In this document: in pieces, positions 51,969-62,707 of the stretch
How the letters are laid out: every line of letters begins with the position of its first letter
How positions within the stretch are numbered: the first letter of the stretch is position 1
Assembly (NCBI RefSeq): GCF_006715785.1
Contig: NZ_VFNX01000005.1
Span: 62,001 to 126,000 of the forward strand
DNA from: Streptomyces puniciscabiei
GTDB lineage: Bacteria; Actinomycetota; Actinomycetes; Streptomycetales; Streptomycetaceae
Length of the DNA stretch: 64,000 nt
Direction: 5' to 3'
Notes under the pieces: generated by a model
Seen by the model: only the letters and a program-made list of their open reading frames with translations
The model's database searches: none
What the model was told of the DNA's origin: nothing
Program-made: the position numbers and the translations under genes

Positions 51969-54047
51969 CTAGGGCAGTTCCTGCGCCCGGGCGATGAGCA
52001 GGGCGACGTCGTCGTGGTTGGCGGGGTGGTGGAGGGTCCGCAGCAGGATGTCGCAGGTGTCCTCCAGGGGGCGGGCGGGGTCGTCGAGCAGGGAGAGCAG
52101 GAAGTCCAGGCGTTCGTCCAGGGAGTGGTACCGGGTCTCCACCAGCCCGTCGGTGTAGAGCACCAGCTCGTCACCGGGCTCGAAGTCGACGGTGACGGTG
52201 GAGAACGCGACGCCGCCCACGCCCAGCGGCACCCCGGTCGGCAGGTCGAGCAGTTCCGGCGGCCGGCCCGGGCGGAGACGGGCCGGCGGCAGATGGCCCG
52301 CGTTGGCGATCCGGCACTGCCGCAGATGCGGATCGTGCACGGCGTACATGCAGGTCGCGATGGAGTGGTCCAGGGCCGACGTCGTCTTGTCCAGGTGCTC
52401 CAGCAGCAGGGCCGGATCGAGGTCCAGGGCGGCCAGCGTGGTGGTCGCGGTGCGCAGGCGGCCCATGGTCGCTGCCGCGCTGAGTCCGCTGCCCATCACA
52501 TCGCCCACCACGAGCGCGGTCTTGCCGCCCTCCAGCGGGATGACGTCGAACCAGTCGCCGCCGACCTCGCTGGTGGCCCCGGCGGGCTGGTAGCGGGAGG
52601 CCACCTCCAGGCCGGTGGTCACCGGCGGACTGCTGGGCAGCAGACTGCGCTGCAGGGTGAGGGCGGTGTTGCGGGCGTTCTGGTACCAGCGCGCGTTGTC
52701 GATCTGCACGGCCGCGCGGGAGGCCAGCTCCCGGGCGAGCAGCACGTCGTCCTCGTCGAACGGCGCCGGATTGCGGGTCCGTTTCAGGTCCAGGGCGCCC
52801 AGCACCTCGCCGCGCGCGATCAGCGGCACGGCGAGATACGAGTGCAGTCCCGCGCGGCTGAGCAGCTCGGCCGCCTCCGGGGAGCGGGCGATGCGCGGCA
52901 GGTCCTCGTCCTTCACCCGCGGCACCAGCACCGCCTCGCCGGTGCGCACGCACTCGGTGACCAGCCGGTCGGGTCCGTAGCGGGCGATCCGGCCGGGCGG
53001 GTCGGCGGCCCGTACGGCGTCCGTGTCGTCCTGCGGGCGTACCGCGAGGGCCCGGATCACCGCCTCCTCCGAAGGGCCGAGCGTGCTGGGCCGGCCCTCC
53101 ACCACAGCGTCCAGCAGATCGACGGCGGCCACGTCGGCGAGTTCCGGCACCGCGACCTCGGCCAGCTCGCAGGCGGTGCGGTCCAGTTCCAGCGTCGTAC
53201 CGATCCGGGCGGAGGCGTCGGCGATGACCGCGAGGCGGCGCCGGGCGGCCTCCGCCTCCAGGGAGGCCCGGTGCTGCTCGGTGATGTCGACGACCGAGAC
53301 CGCGACGCCGAGCACATTGCCCATGGCGTCGTCGAGCCGGTACAGAGAATGCGCCCAGGTGTGGTCCTGGTCCGGGTCGGCGGGGGTACGGCCGACCATG
53401 GTGTTGTCGATGACGGGGACCCCGGTCTCCAGCACCCGCCGGGCGTCGATCTCCACCGACTCGGGGTTCAGCATGGGCAGCACCTCGCGCAGCGTCCGCC
53501 CGACGTGCTCGGCGGCCGGCACCCCGTTGATCTTCTCCAGGGCCGGGTTGACCGAGACGAACCGCAGCTGCGTGTCCAGGACGGCGTATCCGATCGGTGA
53601 CTGCTTCACCATCCGCTCGGACAGCGCCACGTCCTGCTCCAGACGCCGTACGGTCGACTGGTCGGCGGCGAGGCCGAGCGCGTACACATCACCCCGGTCG
53701 TCCAGCAGCCGCATGTTGCGGAACTCGACCACGCGGGTGGTGCCGTCCTTGTGCCGGACGGGGAAGCCGCCGGCCCAGCTCTGCCCGGTGCGCATCACAT
53801 CGGCGAAGAGCTTGCCGACCAGCTCGAAGTGCCGCTCGTGGACCATGAGCCGGGCGGCGTACTGGCCGAGGGCCTCCCGCGCGCTGTAGCCGAACAGCTC
53901 CTCCGCCTGCGGGCTCCACAGCACGATGCGGCCGCTGGTGTCCAGCACCACCGACGCCACGCCGAGCACGTCGAGCAGCCCGCCCGGCCGCACCGGACCG
54001 CGTACCGGCTCGCCGCCCTCCGTCACCGGAGCCTCGGCTGCGCTCAT
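51969..54047 (-). CDS. PAS-PAS-GAF-PP2C (SpoIIE) protein phosphatase
   Basis: A 692-residue soluble signalling protein. A first PAS domain lies near residues 25-135 (ASVVLDTSGRIVLWSPQAEELFGYS), a second near 145-260 (IGYAVLDTQLRFVSVNPALEKING), a GAF domain near 285-455 (SYLAVPLIARGEVLGALDLKR), and the SpoIIE phosphatase near 480-690 with metal-binding VVGDVMGSGLSAAATMG and ELVLYTDGLVE. Such proteins dephosphorylate anti-anti-sigma factors; Streptomyces has dozens. The ATG at 54047 is one of two near starts (54053 also possible). Confidence 0.9.
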   Translation of the reverse strand: MSAAEAPVTEGGEPVRGPVRPGGLLDVLGVASVVLDTSGRIVLWSPQAEELFGYSAREALGQYAARLMVHERHFELVGKLFADVMRTGQSWAGGFPVRHKDGTTRVVEFRNMRLLDDRGDVYALGLAADQSTVRRLEQDVALSERMVKQSPIGYAVLDTQLRFVSVNPALEKINGVPAAEHVGRTLREVLPMLNPESVEIDARRVLETGVPVIDNTMVGRTPADPDQDHTWAHSLYRLDDAMGNVLGVAVSVVDITEQHRASLEAEAARRRLAVIADASARIGTTLELDRTACELAEVAVPELADVAAVDLLDAVVEGRPSTLGPSEEAVIRALAVRPQDDTDAVRAADPPGRIARYGPDRLVTECVRTGEAVLVPRVKDEDLPRIARSPEAAELLSRAGLHSYLAVPLIARGEVLGALDLKRTRNPAPFDEDDVLLARELASRAAVQIDNARWYQNARNTALTLQRSLLPSSPPVTTGLEVASRYQPAGATSEVGGDWFDVIPLEGGKTALVVGDVMGSGLSAAATMGRLRTATTTLAALDLDPALLLEHLDKTTSALDHSIATCMYAVHDPHLRQCRIANAGHLPPARLRPGRPPELLDLPTGVPLGVGGVAFSTVTVDFEPGDELVLYTDGLVETRYHSLDERLDFLLSLLDDPARPLEDTCDILLRTLHHPANHDDVALLIARAQELP

Positions 54048-54382
54048 GCCATGTACCGCCTTCGCCCGTCCGCACGGCACGTCGTCCCCCGTGCCGACTC
54101 CCCTTGATCCACCGCGCTCACACCCGACTCTCCGTCGCCGGTTACCTCCACCATCTCTCACCACAGCGGTGCACGTCCGCCGAAGCCGCCACGCCGGGAC
54201 CGGACGGCCTGCCCGGACATCGTGCACGTCCTCACGGCGGACCGGGAGAGTTCACGCTCATGTTGCTGCATTGGCCTGTACATGACTATCGCGCCACGCC
54301 AGACTGTCCGCCGACCGAGTGTCCCCGCCGCCCGGTCGTTCCTGCTCCCGCCCGGTGTCACCCCCAGTCCAAGGAGTCGGCC
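54048..54382. other. 335-bp intergenic region between divergent genes
   Basis: Lies between the phosphatase start and the start of a secreted protein. No gene seen. An AT-richer patch near 54255-54300 (CATGTTGCTGCATTGG, then CTGTACATGACTATC) is the likeliest promoter site, with TTGCTG as a possible -35 and GACTAT as a -10 for the plus strand. No clear operator. Confidence 0.45.
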
Positions 54383-55264
54383 ATGCCCGCGCCCGCCCGG
54401 CAACGTTGTCACGCAGTTCTCGCAGGACTCGTCACCCTCGCCACCGCCGCCGTGGCGTCCCTCGCCGCACCCGGGTCCGCCGCCGCGGCCGACACCTGGA
54501 CGGAGACGGGCTCCGACCACGCCCGCCCGCTGGACGAGAGTCAGGGGCTGACCTCCGTCGAGGTCCCGGCGAACAGTCCCAACCGGTACACGGGTATCGG
54601 CACCATTCCCCTCGATGTCTACAGCCGCGGCTGGAACCACGTCGGTGACCCCGACGCCTCGTACAACGGCTACTACATCGAGCCCTACCAGCAGGACTCC
54701 GGCAACTCGAAGATGTACCGCGTGCAGGCGCCCGACGGCACCTGGTCGGAGTACGTCCACGCGCTGAGCCCCGGCGAGGCCCTCAACAACTCCTGGGACG
54801 CGATCTCGCCCGACGGCCAGTGGATGCTCTCGGGCGAGTGGGGCACGATGAACCGCCTGCTCGTCTTCCCGACCCCCGGCGTCAACCCGTCCACCTCGCC
54901 CTCGGCCAACCTCCCGCAGGCATCCCAGGTCGACCTCGACCACGCCGTCCGCGACGTCCAGGGCTGCGACTTCTCCGGCCCCACCACCCTGTTGTGCTCC
55001 TCCGACGACCCGGACGGCAGCCTCTTCGGCATGACCAAGCCGCTGCTCCAGATCGACCTGTCGGCCCCGCCGAACGGCTCCGGGGACGTCACCGGGCATG
55101 TGACCGCCCTGCGCCAGCTGCCGCTGCGCAGCTCCTGCTCGGGCACCTTCGAGGTGGAGGGCATCGACTACGACCGCCGCACCGGGATCCTGCGCGTGAT
55201 CGTGATGTCGCCCGGCTTCTGCATCCTCACGGACAGCAAGACGTACAAGTTCTCCCGCGGCTGA
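54383..55264 (+). CDS. Secreted protein of unknown function
   Basis: A 293-residue exported protein. Signal peptide at residues 1-35 (CHAVLAGLVTLATAAVASLAAPG, cleavage near AAAAD). The mature part looks like an incomplete beta-propeller: NRYTGIGTIPLDVYSRGWNHVGD, ISPDGQWMLSGEWGTMNRLLVFPTP, CDFSGPTTLLCSSDDPDG, and a C-terminal CSGTFEVEGIDYDRRTG. Four cysteines could pair. AAGGAG precedes ATG 54383. Function not recognised. Confidence 0.8.
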   Translation: MPAPARQRCHAVLAGLVTLATAAVASLAAPGSAAAADTWTETGSDHARPLDESQGLTSVEVPANSPNRYTGIGTIPLDVYSRGWNHVGDPDASYNGYYIEPYQQDSGNSKMYRVQAPDGTWSEYVHALSPGEALNNSWDAISPDGQWMLSGEWGTMNRLLVFPTPGVNPSTSPSANLPQASQVDLDHAVRDVQGCDFSGPTTLLCSSDDPDGSLFGMTKPLLQIDLSAPPNGSGDVTGHVTALRQLPLRSSCSGTFEVEGIDYDRRTGILRVIVMSPGFCILTDSKTYKFSRG

Positions 55265-55368
55265 GCCCGCCTGGGGTGTGCCGACGAGCCGGTGGTGCTT
55301 TCCTGGGGGTGGACGCGGCTGGGCGGGGTACCCCCTTCCACCGCGGCGCGGCACGGAAGGAGCGGTCA

Positions 55369-55740
55369 ATGGCACACACGGAGCGGTCGCACCCGGAAAC
55401 CGTCACGGTGGAGATCAGCGGCTCCAAGGAGGACGCCCGCCTCGTCTTCGACGCGCTGAGCTCCTGCTTCGCGTCCGACCGGGGCGCGGACGAGATCCCT
55501 CAGCAGCTCCACGAGGTCCGGCCGATGGTGTGGCTCGGCACGTACGACGTCGCGGACGCGCGGGGGCCGGGCTGCCCGCCGGTCCACCTCGACGCGTCCG
55601 TCCAGGCGGACGTCCAGGGCGGCTACTGGGCCGTGGACCGGTTCCGGCACACCCTGGACTCGATGTTCGCCGTCGAGGAGACCTGCACGGCCTCCGGCGA
55701 CCAGGAGCGGGACCTGCATCTGCGGCTGCGCAGCCGCTGA
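55369..55740 (+). CDS. Small unknown protein
   Basis: A 123-residue acidic cytoplasmic protein beginning with VTVEISGSKEDARLVFDALSS and containing MVWLGTYDVADARG, a pattern of alternating strands and helices. GGAAGGAG lies 8 bases before the ATG, which supports expression. No family recognised. It follows the secreted protein gene by 104 bases on the same strand. Confidence 0.65.
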   Translation: MAHTERSHPETVTVEISGSKEDARLVFDALSSCFASDRGADEIPQQLHEVRPMVWLGTYDVADARGPGCPPVHLDASVQADVQGGYWAVDRFRHTLDSMFAVEETCTASGDQERDLHLRLRSR

Positions 55741-55790
55741 CCCTTCCGGGTGCTTTGACGGCGCCCCGGCCGGCGCCACGCCGGCCGGGG

Positions 55791-55970
55791 CGTACTCGTG
55801 GACCAGCTCGGCGCTCCGCCGGCAGAGCGCGCGCTTGCGCTCAGGAGAACGCCCCGAGCGCATGGTGATGGCCACGAACAGCACGTTCGTCGGGCGGCAC
55901 GCCGAGCGTCTCCAGCAGGGCCTCCTGGACGGCCTGGCCCAGGGCCTCGAGCAGAGTGGGCGGTGTCACC
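55791..55970 (-). pseudogene. Remnant of a tautomerase gene
   Basis: On the minus strand, ALGQAVQEALLETLGVPPDER is followed, after a one-base frame change, by LFVAITMRSGRSPERKRALCRR and ELVHEYA. These are the start helix and the FVxVTMxxGRSxExKR strand-helix of tautomerase family proteins, with the middle segment deleted and the initial Pro1 region lost. No start codon or ribosome site. A decayed gene. Confidence 0.7.
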
Positions 55971-55982
55971 CTCCAGCGGTTG

Positions 55983-55996
55983 TGCAACTAGTTGCA
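55983..55996. promoter_or_regulatory. Palindromic operator before fadH (TGCAACTAGTTGCA)
   Basis: A perfect 14-base palindrome 57 bases before the fadH start, inside TTGTGCAACTAGTTGCATAA. AT-rich for this genome and shaped like MarR-type sites. It shares TGTGCAACTAGT with 7851-7862, upstream of the MarR gene at 7395. Confidence 0.7.
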
Positions 55997-55999
55997 TAA

Positions 56000-58069
<2,070 letters not shown>

Positions 58070-58100
58070 GCCCCGTGCCGGCGGTCCCTAGGATGAGGCC

Positions 58101-58646
58101 ATGTCCCTCCCGCACGCGATCCTCACCGCCCTGCTGGAAAAGCCGTCGTCGGGCCTGGAGCTGACCCGCCGGTTCGACAAGTCGATCGGCTACTTCTGGT
58201 CCGCGACGCACCAGCAGATCTATCGCGAGCTGGGGAGGCTGGAGGCCGAGGGCCTCATCCGCGCCCTGCCGACAGAAGCGCCGGCCCGCGGGCAGAAGAA
58301 GAGCTACGAGGTCCTGCCCGCGGGCCGCGCCGAACTGGCCCGCTGGACCGCCGCTGCCCAGGACCCCAAGCCGCTGCGGGACACGCTCCTGCTGCGGCTG
58401 CGGGCCGCGGCGGTGGTCGGCACGGCGGGCCTGGACGCGGACCTGCGCCGCCATCTCGAGCTGCACCGACGGCAGTTGGCCGAGTACCGGGAGATCGAAC
58501 AGCGCGACTTCCCGCCGGACCGGGACGCCCCCGAGGACCGGCTGCGCCATCTCGTGCTGCGGGCCGGCATCGACCTGGAGACCTTCTGGACCCAGTGGCT
58601 CACCCACGCCCTGGCGGAGTTCGCCGAACTGCCCGCGGGCGACTGA
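58101..58646 (+). CDS. PadR family regulator
   Basis: A 181-residue regulator: winged helix at residues 1-80 (LPHAILTALLEKPSSGLELTRRF; HQQIYRELGRLEAEGLI; wing QKKSYEVLPAG) and a helical C-terminal dimer domain. It lies 31 bases after fadH and may be co-transcribed with it, giving a feedback loop on the fadH promoter. Distinct from the PadR at 34404. Confidence 0.87.
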   Translation: MSLPHAILTALLEKPSSGLELTRRFDKSIGYFWSATHQQIYRELGRLEAEGLIRALPTEAPARGQKKSYEVLPAGRAELARWTAAAQDPKPLRDTLLLRLRAAAVVGTAGLDADLRRHLELHRRQLAEYREIEQRDFPPDRDAPEDRLRHLVLRAGIDLETFWTQWLTHALAEFAELPAGD

Positions 58647-58667
58647 GCCGGGTTCGCGGGCGGTGCG

Positions 58668-59246
58668 TCAGAGCCGGTACGGCTTCGAGCGCCGGCGCAG
58701 GAACCAGCCCGTGGCGAGGGCCCCGGCGCTCACCAGGGCCGCGCCGATGCCCAGCGTCAGCGGGCCGTAGTCCCGGGCGGCACCGCCCAGGCCGCCCAGT
58801 ACGCCACGGGAGGGCGCCGGCGAGGCCGATGACGAGGTCGTCGTCGACGAGGTCTGCGACGAGGCCGTCGAGGAGATCGTCGGCCCCGAACCGGACGAGA
58901 CGATCACCGACTGGGTGCCCGCGGTGCTGCCGCTGGAGCAGACCACGACCACGGTGTACGTCCCCGGGCTCACCCCGGTCCAGGCCGCGGACTGGCTGAC
59001 GGACGTGCCGGCCAGACTCACCTGCCGGCCCTGGGAGAAATTGGCCTGCCTGCTGGTGAGCAGGGCCGCGTTGCCCCAGCTGCCGTTGATCTCGGAGCAC
59101 GCGCTGGTGACCACCGAGACGGTGGAACCGGTGGTGCTGACGGAAATGCCCGAGGCCGCGGCGGACGGTCCGGCGAGGGCGCCGGTGAGCGCCGCGGCGG
59201 CCGCCAGGGCCGGACCGGAGCGGGCGAGGAGTCGCGAGGTGTGCAT
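58668..59246 (-). CDS. Secreted Ser/Thr-rich protein with C-terminal membrane anchor
   Basis: A 192-residue exported protein. Signal peptide at 1-32 (LARSGPALAAAAALTGALAGP). The core of about 90 residues begins ISVSTTGSTVSVVTSACSEINGSWG and ends with TYTVVVVCSSG; the two Cys could pair, as in small Ig-like folds. A Ser/Thr-rich stalk (120-145) is followed by a membrane helix (LGIGAALVSAGALATGWFL) and an RRRSK tail, like a sortase-type anchor but with no LPxTG box. Function unknown. Confidence 0.75.
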   Translation of the reverse strand: MHTSRLLARSGPALAAAAALTGALAGPSAAASGISVSTTGSTVSVVTSACSEINGSWGNAALLTSRQANFSQGRQVSLAGTSVSQSAAWTGVSPGTYTVVVVCSSGSTAGTQSVIVSSGSGPTISSTASSQTSSTTTSSSASPAPSRGVLGGLGGAARDYGPLTLGIGAALVSAGALATGWFLRRRSKPYRL

Positions 59247-59375
59247 GGACAGCAGCCAACGGGGCCGCGGAGGTGGCCGCACCCGGGAGGCGGCCGGTCA
59301 GGTGACGGATTCCTTCGGGCGGCGGAGAGCGGGCCCGGGCGCGCTGCCGTGGCCGGCGTGGGCAGGCCGCCCCCC

Positions 59376-60350
59376 TCAGCCGCCCGTCGTCACCGTCCGC
59401 TCCGGCGACCAGCCGCCCCAGGTGCCGTCCGGGAGCCGCGCCCGCAGCGCCACCCGGTGTTCCTCTCCGGCTGTCCGGCCGATGTAGAAGCTGTAGCTCG
59501 CCGGTCCGCGCGGGGGAGTGCCGCCCCACATCAGGGAGGTCGCCGCGGTGCCGTCGAGACGGACCTGGTACTCGGTGACCACCCCGTCCACGCGCGGCGG
59601 GTCCCAGGACAGGTCGAGGTAGTACGCCCCGCCGGCCCGATGGGTCCGCGCGCCGAAGGCGGTGGGCGCGGTGTTCCGCCCGTCGTCGGTGCCCGGGGTC
59701 GTGAGGCGGACCGAGGTGCTCGCGGGGGAGAGGTTGTCGGCGGCGTCGCGGGACCGCACCGTGAAGACGTAACCGGTGCCGGGACGCAGTCCGGTGACCA
59801 CGGCCGCGGTCTGGTTCCCGCCGACACTGTGGATCTTCGCGCCGCCCTGGTACACGTCGTACGACACCACACCCCGGTCGTCCCTGGACGCGCCCCAGGA
59901 CAGCTGGACCTCCCGGGCGCCGAGCACCCGCCCGGCGGGATGCTCCGGCCGGGTGGGCGCAGCACGGTCCGCCGCCGTCCTGGCCGGTGTCCGGGCCCGC
60001 ACCGGGCGGCTCGGCGGACCGAGCCGCCCCTCGGTGTCCCGGGCCCGCACGGTGAAGGCATACGTGGTGGACGGCCTGAGCCTGGTGACGTCCACCATGT
60101 GCAGTGAACCCGGCACGTCCTCCACCTTCGTGCTGCCGCGATACACCTCGTAGGTGCGGACACCGGAGCTGTCCGGCACCGCGTTCCACATCACGTGCAC
60201 GCTCGTGGCGCTTCCCGCCTGCGCGGTCACCCCCGTCGGAGCACCGGGTGCCCGGCCTTCGTCGGCTTCGCCGGCCCGGCCCCAGCCGCAGGACGCGACC
60301 AGCAGCAGGACCCCGCAGACCGGCACGAGCGGCCACGGAACGCGTCGCAC
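59376..60350 (-). CDS. Lipoprotein with fibronectin type III domains
   Basis: A 324-residue lipoprotein. GTG 60350 follows GGGGAGG. The signal peptide ends in lipobox VASC (Cys near 21). Two clear FN3 domains follow, near 36-125 (APTGVTAQAGSATSVHVMWNAV ending YAFTVRARD) and 135-220 (GAREVQLSWGAS ending YVFTVRSRDAADN), and a third, less regular, near 230-320. No catalytic domain. Such proteins bind glycans or proteins at the cell surface. Divergent from the GH75 gene's leader. Confidence 0.82.
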   Translation of the reverse strand: MRRVPWPLVPVCGVLLLVASCGWGRAGEADEGRAPGAPTGVTAQAGSATSVHVMWNAVPDSSGVRTYEVYRGSTKVEDVPGSLHMVDVTRLRPSTTYAFTVRARDTEGRLGPPSRPVRARTPARTAADRAAPTRPEHPAGRVLGAREVQLSWGASRDDRGVVSYDVYQGGAKIHSVGGNQTAAVVTGLRPGTGYVFTVRSRDAADNLSPASTSVRLTTPGTDDGRNTAPTAFGARTHRAGGAYYLDLSWDPPRVDGVVTEYQVRLDGTAATSLMWGGTPPRGPASYSFYIGRTAGEEHRVALRARLPDGTWGGWSPERTVTTGG

Positions 60351-60513
60351 GGCTCTGCCTCCCCGGGGACGGCGGCATCGGCATTCACGTAAAGGTCCGT
60401 ACCAATATGGCGCGGTGGGCGCCGACGCGGCAAGAGGGCCGTGTGGGGGACCGCCAAGGGGCCGCCCGGGTGACCGACCGGCGTCCGCGCGGGTGACCGG
60501 TGCGGGACCCGCG

Positions 60514-60544
60514 TTGGTGACCACCCCGGGACGTTACGTATGCT
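60514..60544 (+). promoter_or_regulatory. Possible promoter of the GH75 leader
   Basis: TTGGTG at 60514-60519 and TATGCT at 60539-60544 with a 19-base spacer, or TACGTA at 60535 with 15. Neither spacing is ideal. It precedes the structured leader, whose first stem begins at 60557. Confidence 0.4.
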
Positions 60545-60554
60545 GAGGCTCTCT

Positions 60555-60680
60555 GCGGCTGAACTACCCGAGAGGGCAGGGAAGTTCATGCCTGTGGCGC
60601 GGACACGCTGTCGTCGCCCGTCCCGCGCCGGCGCGGGCGGCCGGGGGATCCGGACCGGCTTCGGCCCGGATCCCCGGCCC
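60555..60680 (+). ncRNA. Candidate structured leader RNA with terminator-like hairpin
   Basis: Three helices in series. (1) GGC-TGAACT (60557-60565) pairs with AGTTCA-T-GCC (60583-60592) with one bulged U, enclosing a CCC-GAGA-GGG hairpin with a GNRA loop. (2) The self-complementary CCCGCGCCGGCGCGGG (60622-60637). (3) GGGGATCCGG (60644-60653) pairs with CCGGATCCCC (60666-60675), with a nested CCG-GCTT-CGG. The last could act as an attenuator. It lies about 210 bases before the GH75 start. It does not match the riboswitch classes I can recall. Confidence 0.5.
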
Positions 60681-60886
60681 CTGTTGTCGCGGGCCACCGC
60701 CGCCACTGCCGAAGTCCCCCCGATGCCCCTCCTCATGTCCCTCACGGGGCGTCAGAAACCTGCTCCATCCGGCCGCTTCGGAGCGGGCCGGACGGCCGGG
60801 GGCGCTGTCGCGCACCAGAGTGGCCGGGATGTCCGCCGCGCAGCGGCCGGACGTCCGCCCCGTCCCCGACGAGAGGTTCCCTCATC

Positions 60887-61606
60887 GTGCGTGTCCCGTC
60901 GCTGACGCCGGCCGTGGCCGGCGTCGCCCTGCTCGCCCCGGCCGCGCTGCATGCCCCGGCCGTGCTGCCCGCCCCGGCAGCCGACGGCCCGCCCCGGGAA
61001 AGGCCCGTGGCCCACAGCGAGGGCGCGGTGGCCGCCACCGACCTGTTGGACCGGCTGGGCACCTGCCACCAGATCTCCCGCGGCCGGTACCGCACCGACG
61101 CCGGCCGTCCCGCGACCGTGCCCGTCTGCGGCACCCGGGACGCCGTCTACTGGAAGGCCGACCTGGACGTCGACTGCGACGGACGGTCCACCGCACGCTG
61201 CAACCGCCACACCGACCCGCAGTTCTCCACCATGACCGCCTACGAGCAGTCCGACGGCCGCCATCTGAACGCGGCGAGGCTGCCCTACATCGTCGTCCCG
61301 GCCCCCAGCCGCATCTGGAACCCCCGGAAGTACGGCGTACGGGGCGGCTCGGTCGCCGCCGTGGTCTACCGGGGCCGGGTGCGGTACGCCGTGGTCGGTG
61401 ACATCGGTCCCCGCGACGTCATCGGCGAGGCCTCCTACGCCACTGCCCGGGGCCTGGGCATCCGGGCCGACCCGAGCGGCGGCGGGGCGCCCTCCGGGGT
61501 CACCTACATCGTGTTCAGGAACTCCCGAGTGCACCCCATCGAGAACCACGCGGCGGCCGTGTCCGCGGGTACGCGGCTGGCCAGGCTGTTCCTCGCGAAC
61601 AGGTGA
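60887..61606 (+). CDS. GH75 chitosanase-like secreted protein
   Basis: A 239-residue exported protein starting at GTG 60887 (GAGAGG upstream). Signal peptide about 1-32. The mature domain has the GH75 pattern: VYWKADLDVDCDGRSTARCN (two Asp and paired Cys), PQFSTMTAYEQSDG, LPYIVVP, and VRYAVVGDIGPRDVIGEASYA, where GD.GP carries a catalytic acid region. GH75 enzymes cut chitosan; in Streptomyces related proteins may act on other amino-sugar polymers. Expression may depend on the long leader upstream. Confidence 0.85.
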   Translation: MRVPSLTPAVAGVALLAPAALHAPAVLPAPAADGPPRERPVAHSEGAVAATDLLDRLGTCHQISRGRYRTDAGRPATVPVCGTRDAVYWKADLDVDCDGRSTARCNRHTDPQFSTMTAYEQSDGRHLNAARLPYIVVPAPSRIWNPRKYGVRGGSVAAVVYRGRVRYAVVGDIGPRDVIGEASYATARGLGIRADPSGGGAPSGVTYIVFRNSRVHPIENHAAAVSAGTRLARLFLANR

Positions 61607-61627
61607 CCGGCCGGTCCCGTGGCCGTG

Positions 61628-62038
61628 TCACACCTTGCGGTAGCCGTACGCCTCCGTCGCCGCGGCCTCCACCGCGTCCAGGCCGGCCCCGGTGGCGGCG
61701 GTGACGACGGCCGCCACCGCCCCCTCGACGAATGGCGCGTCCAGCAGCCGGGTGCCGTCCGGCAGTTCGCCACCCTCGGCGATCAGCGCCTTCACGGTCA
61801 GCACGGCACTGCCGAGATCGGTGAGCACCGCCACCCCGGCGCCCCGGTCCACCGAGGCCGCCGCGGCGCGGATCAGTTCGGCGCTGGTGCCCAGCCCGCC
61901 GCCCTCGGTGCCGCCCGCCGGGGCCACGGGCACCGCCGGGGCCCCGCCCGCCAGGCCCTTCGCCAACTCGGCGACCGAGGCGGCCACTTCCGCGCTGTGC
62001 GACACCAGCACGATCCCGACCACCTTCTCGTCGCTCAC
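61628..62038 (-). CDS. dhaM: PTS-dependent dihydroxyacetone kinase, phosphotransfer subunit
   Basis: A 136-residue EIIA-mannose-like protein. The phospho-accepting histidine is in IVLVSHSAEVA near residue 14; GGTEGGGLGTSAELI and VLTDLGSAVLTVKALI are family strings. GTG 62038 overlaps the dhaL stop. Only the EIIA domain is present, so the phosphate must come from HPr and enzyme I encoded elsewhere. It rephosphorylates the ADP bound to DhaL. Confidence 0.93.
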   Translation of the reverse strand: MSDEKVVGIVLVSHSAEVAASVAELAKGLAGGAPAVPVAPAGGTEGGGLGTSAELIRAAAASVDRGAGVAVLTDLGSAVLTVKALIAEGGELPDGTRLLDAPFVEGAVAAVVTAATGAGLDAVEAAATEAYGYRKV

Positions 62039-62640
62039 CGTCCGCCCTCCGCCGCCTCTTCCAGGGCGGCGACGAGCAGGGCCGACGAGGTCGCCCCCGG
62101 GTCCTGGTGGCCGATGCTGCGCTCACCGAGATAGCTCGCCCGGCCCTTGCGGGCCTGCAGCGGGGTGGTGGCCACCGCGCCCTCCTCGGCGGCGGCCCGC
62201 GCGGCGGCGAAGCCGTCAGCGAGCGCGTCCACGGCCGGGACCAGGGCGTCGATCATGGTCTTGTCGCCGGGGGCCGCCCCGCCCAGCGCCATCACCCCGT
62301 CCACACCCGCGCGCAGCGCCTCGGCCAGCTGCTCCTCGCCGACCTCGGCGGCGTCGCCGAGGGCCTTGCCGGTCCGGCGGAGCAGCGTGCCGTACAGCGG
62401 CCCGGCCGCGCCGCCGACCGTGGAGATGAGCTGCCGCCCGGCGAGCACCAGAACGGCGCCCGGGGTGTCCGTCGCCTCCTTCTCCAGGGCGGCCCGGACG
62501 GCGGTGAAGCCACGCTGCATATTGCTGCCGTGGTCGGCGTCGCCGATGGCCGAGTCGAGGGCGGTGAGCCGCTCCGCCTCACGGTCGACGGACGCGGCGG
62601 CGGCCGCCATCCAACGGCGGAAGAAGTCGGCGTCGAGCAC
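62035..62640 (-). CDS. dhaL: Dihydroxyacetone kinase, ADP-binding subunit
   Basis: A 201-residue helical-barrel protein. Metal- and nucleotide-binding residues are in LDSAIGDADHGSNMQRGF (Asp pair and His), with ISTVGGAAGPLYGTL and KTMIDALVPAVDAL; a typical DPGATSSALL ends the domain. GTG 62640 follows AAGGAG. It phosphorylates the dihydroxyacetone held on DhaK. Confidence 0.94.
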   Translation of the reverse strand: MLDADFFRRWMAAAAASVDREAERLTALDSAIGDADHGSNMQRGFTAVRAALEKEATDTPGAVLVLAGRQLISTVGGAAGPLYGTLLRRTGKALGDAAEVGEEQLAEALRAGVDGVMALGGAAPGDKTMIDALVPAVDALADGFAAARAAAEEGAVATTPLQARKGRASYLGERSIGHQDPGATSSALLVAALEEAAEGGR

Positions 62641-62707
62641 GGGATCTCCTTGCGTGACAGGGGTGTTGACCGGCGTTCTACGGGTGATGGTCGCCTCCTT
62701 CGCCGTA

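Noticed and set aside
60555..60680. c-di-AMP (ydaO-type) or SAM-type riboswitch before the GH75 gene
   Set aside because: The characteristic ends of those classes are missing; the element is reported only as an unclassified structured leader.
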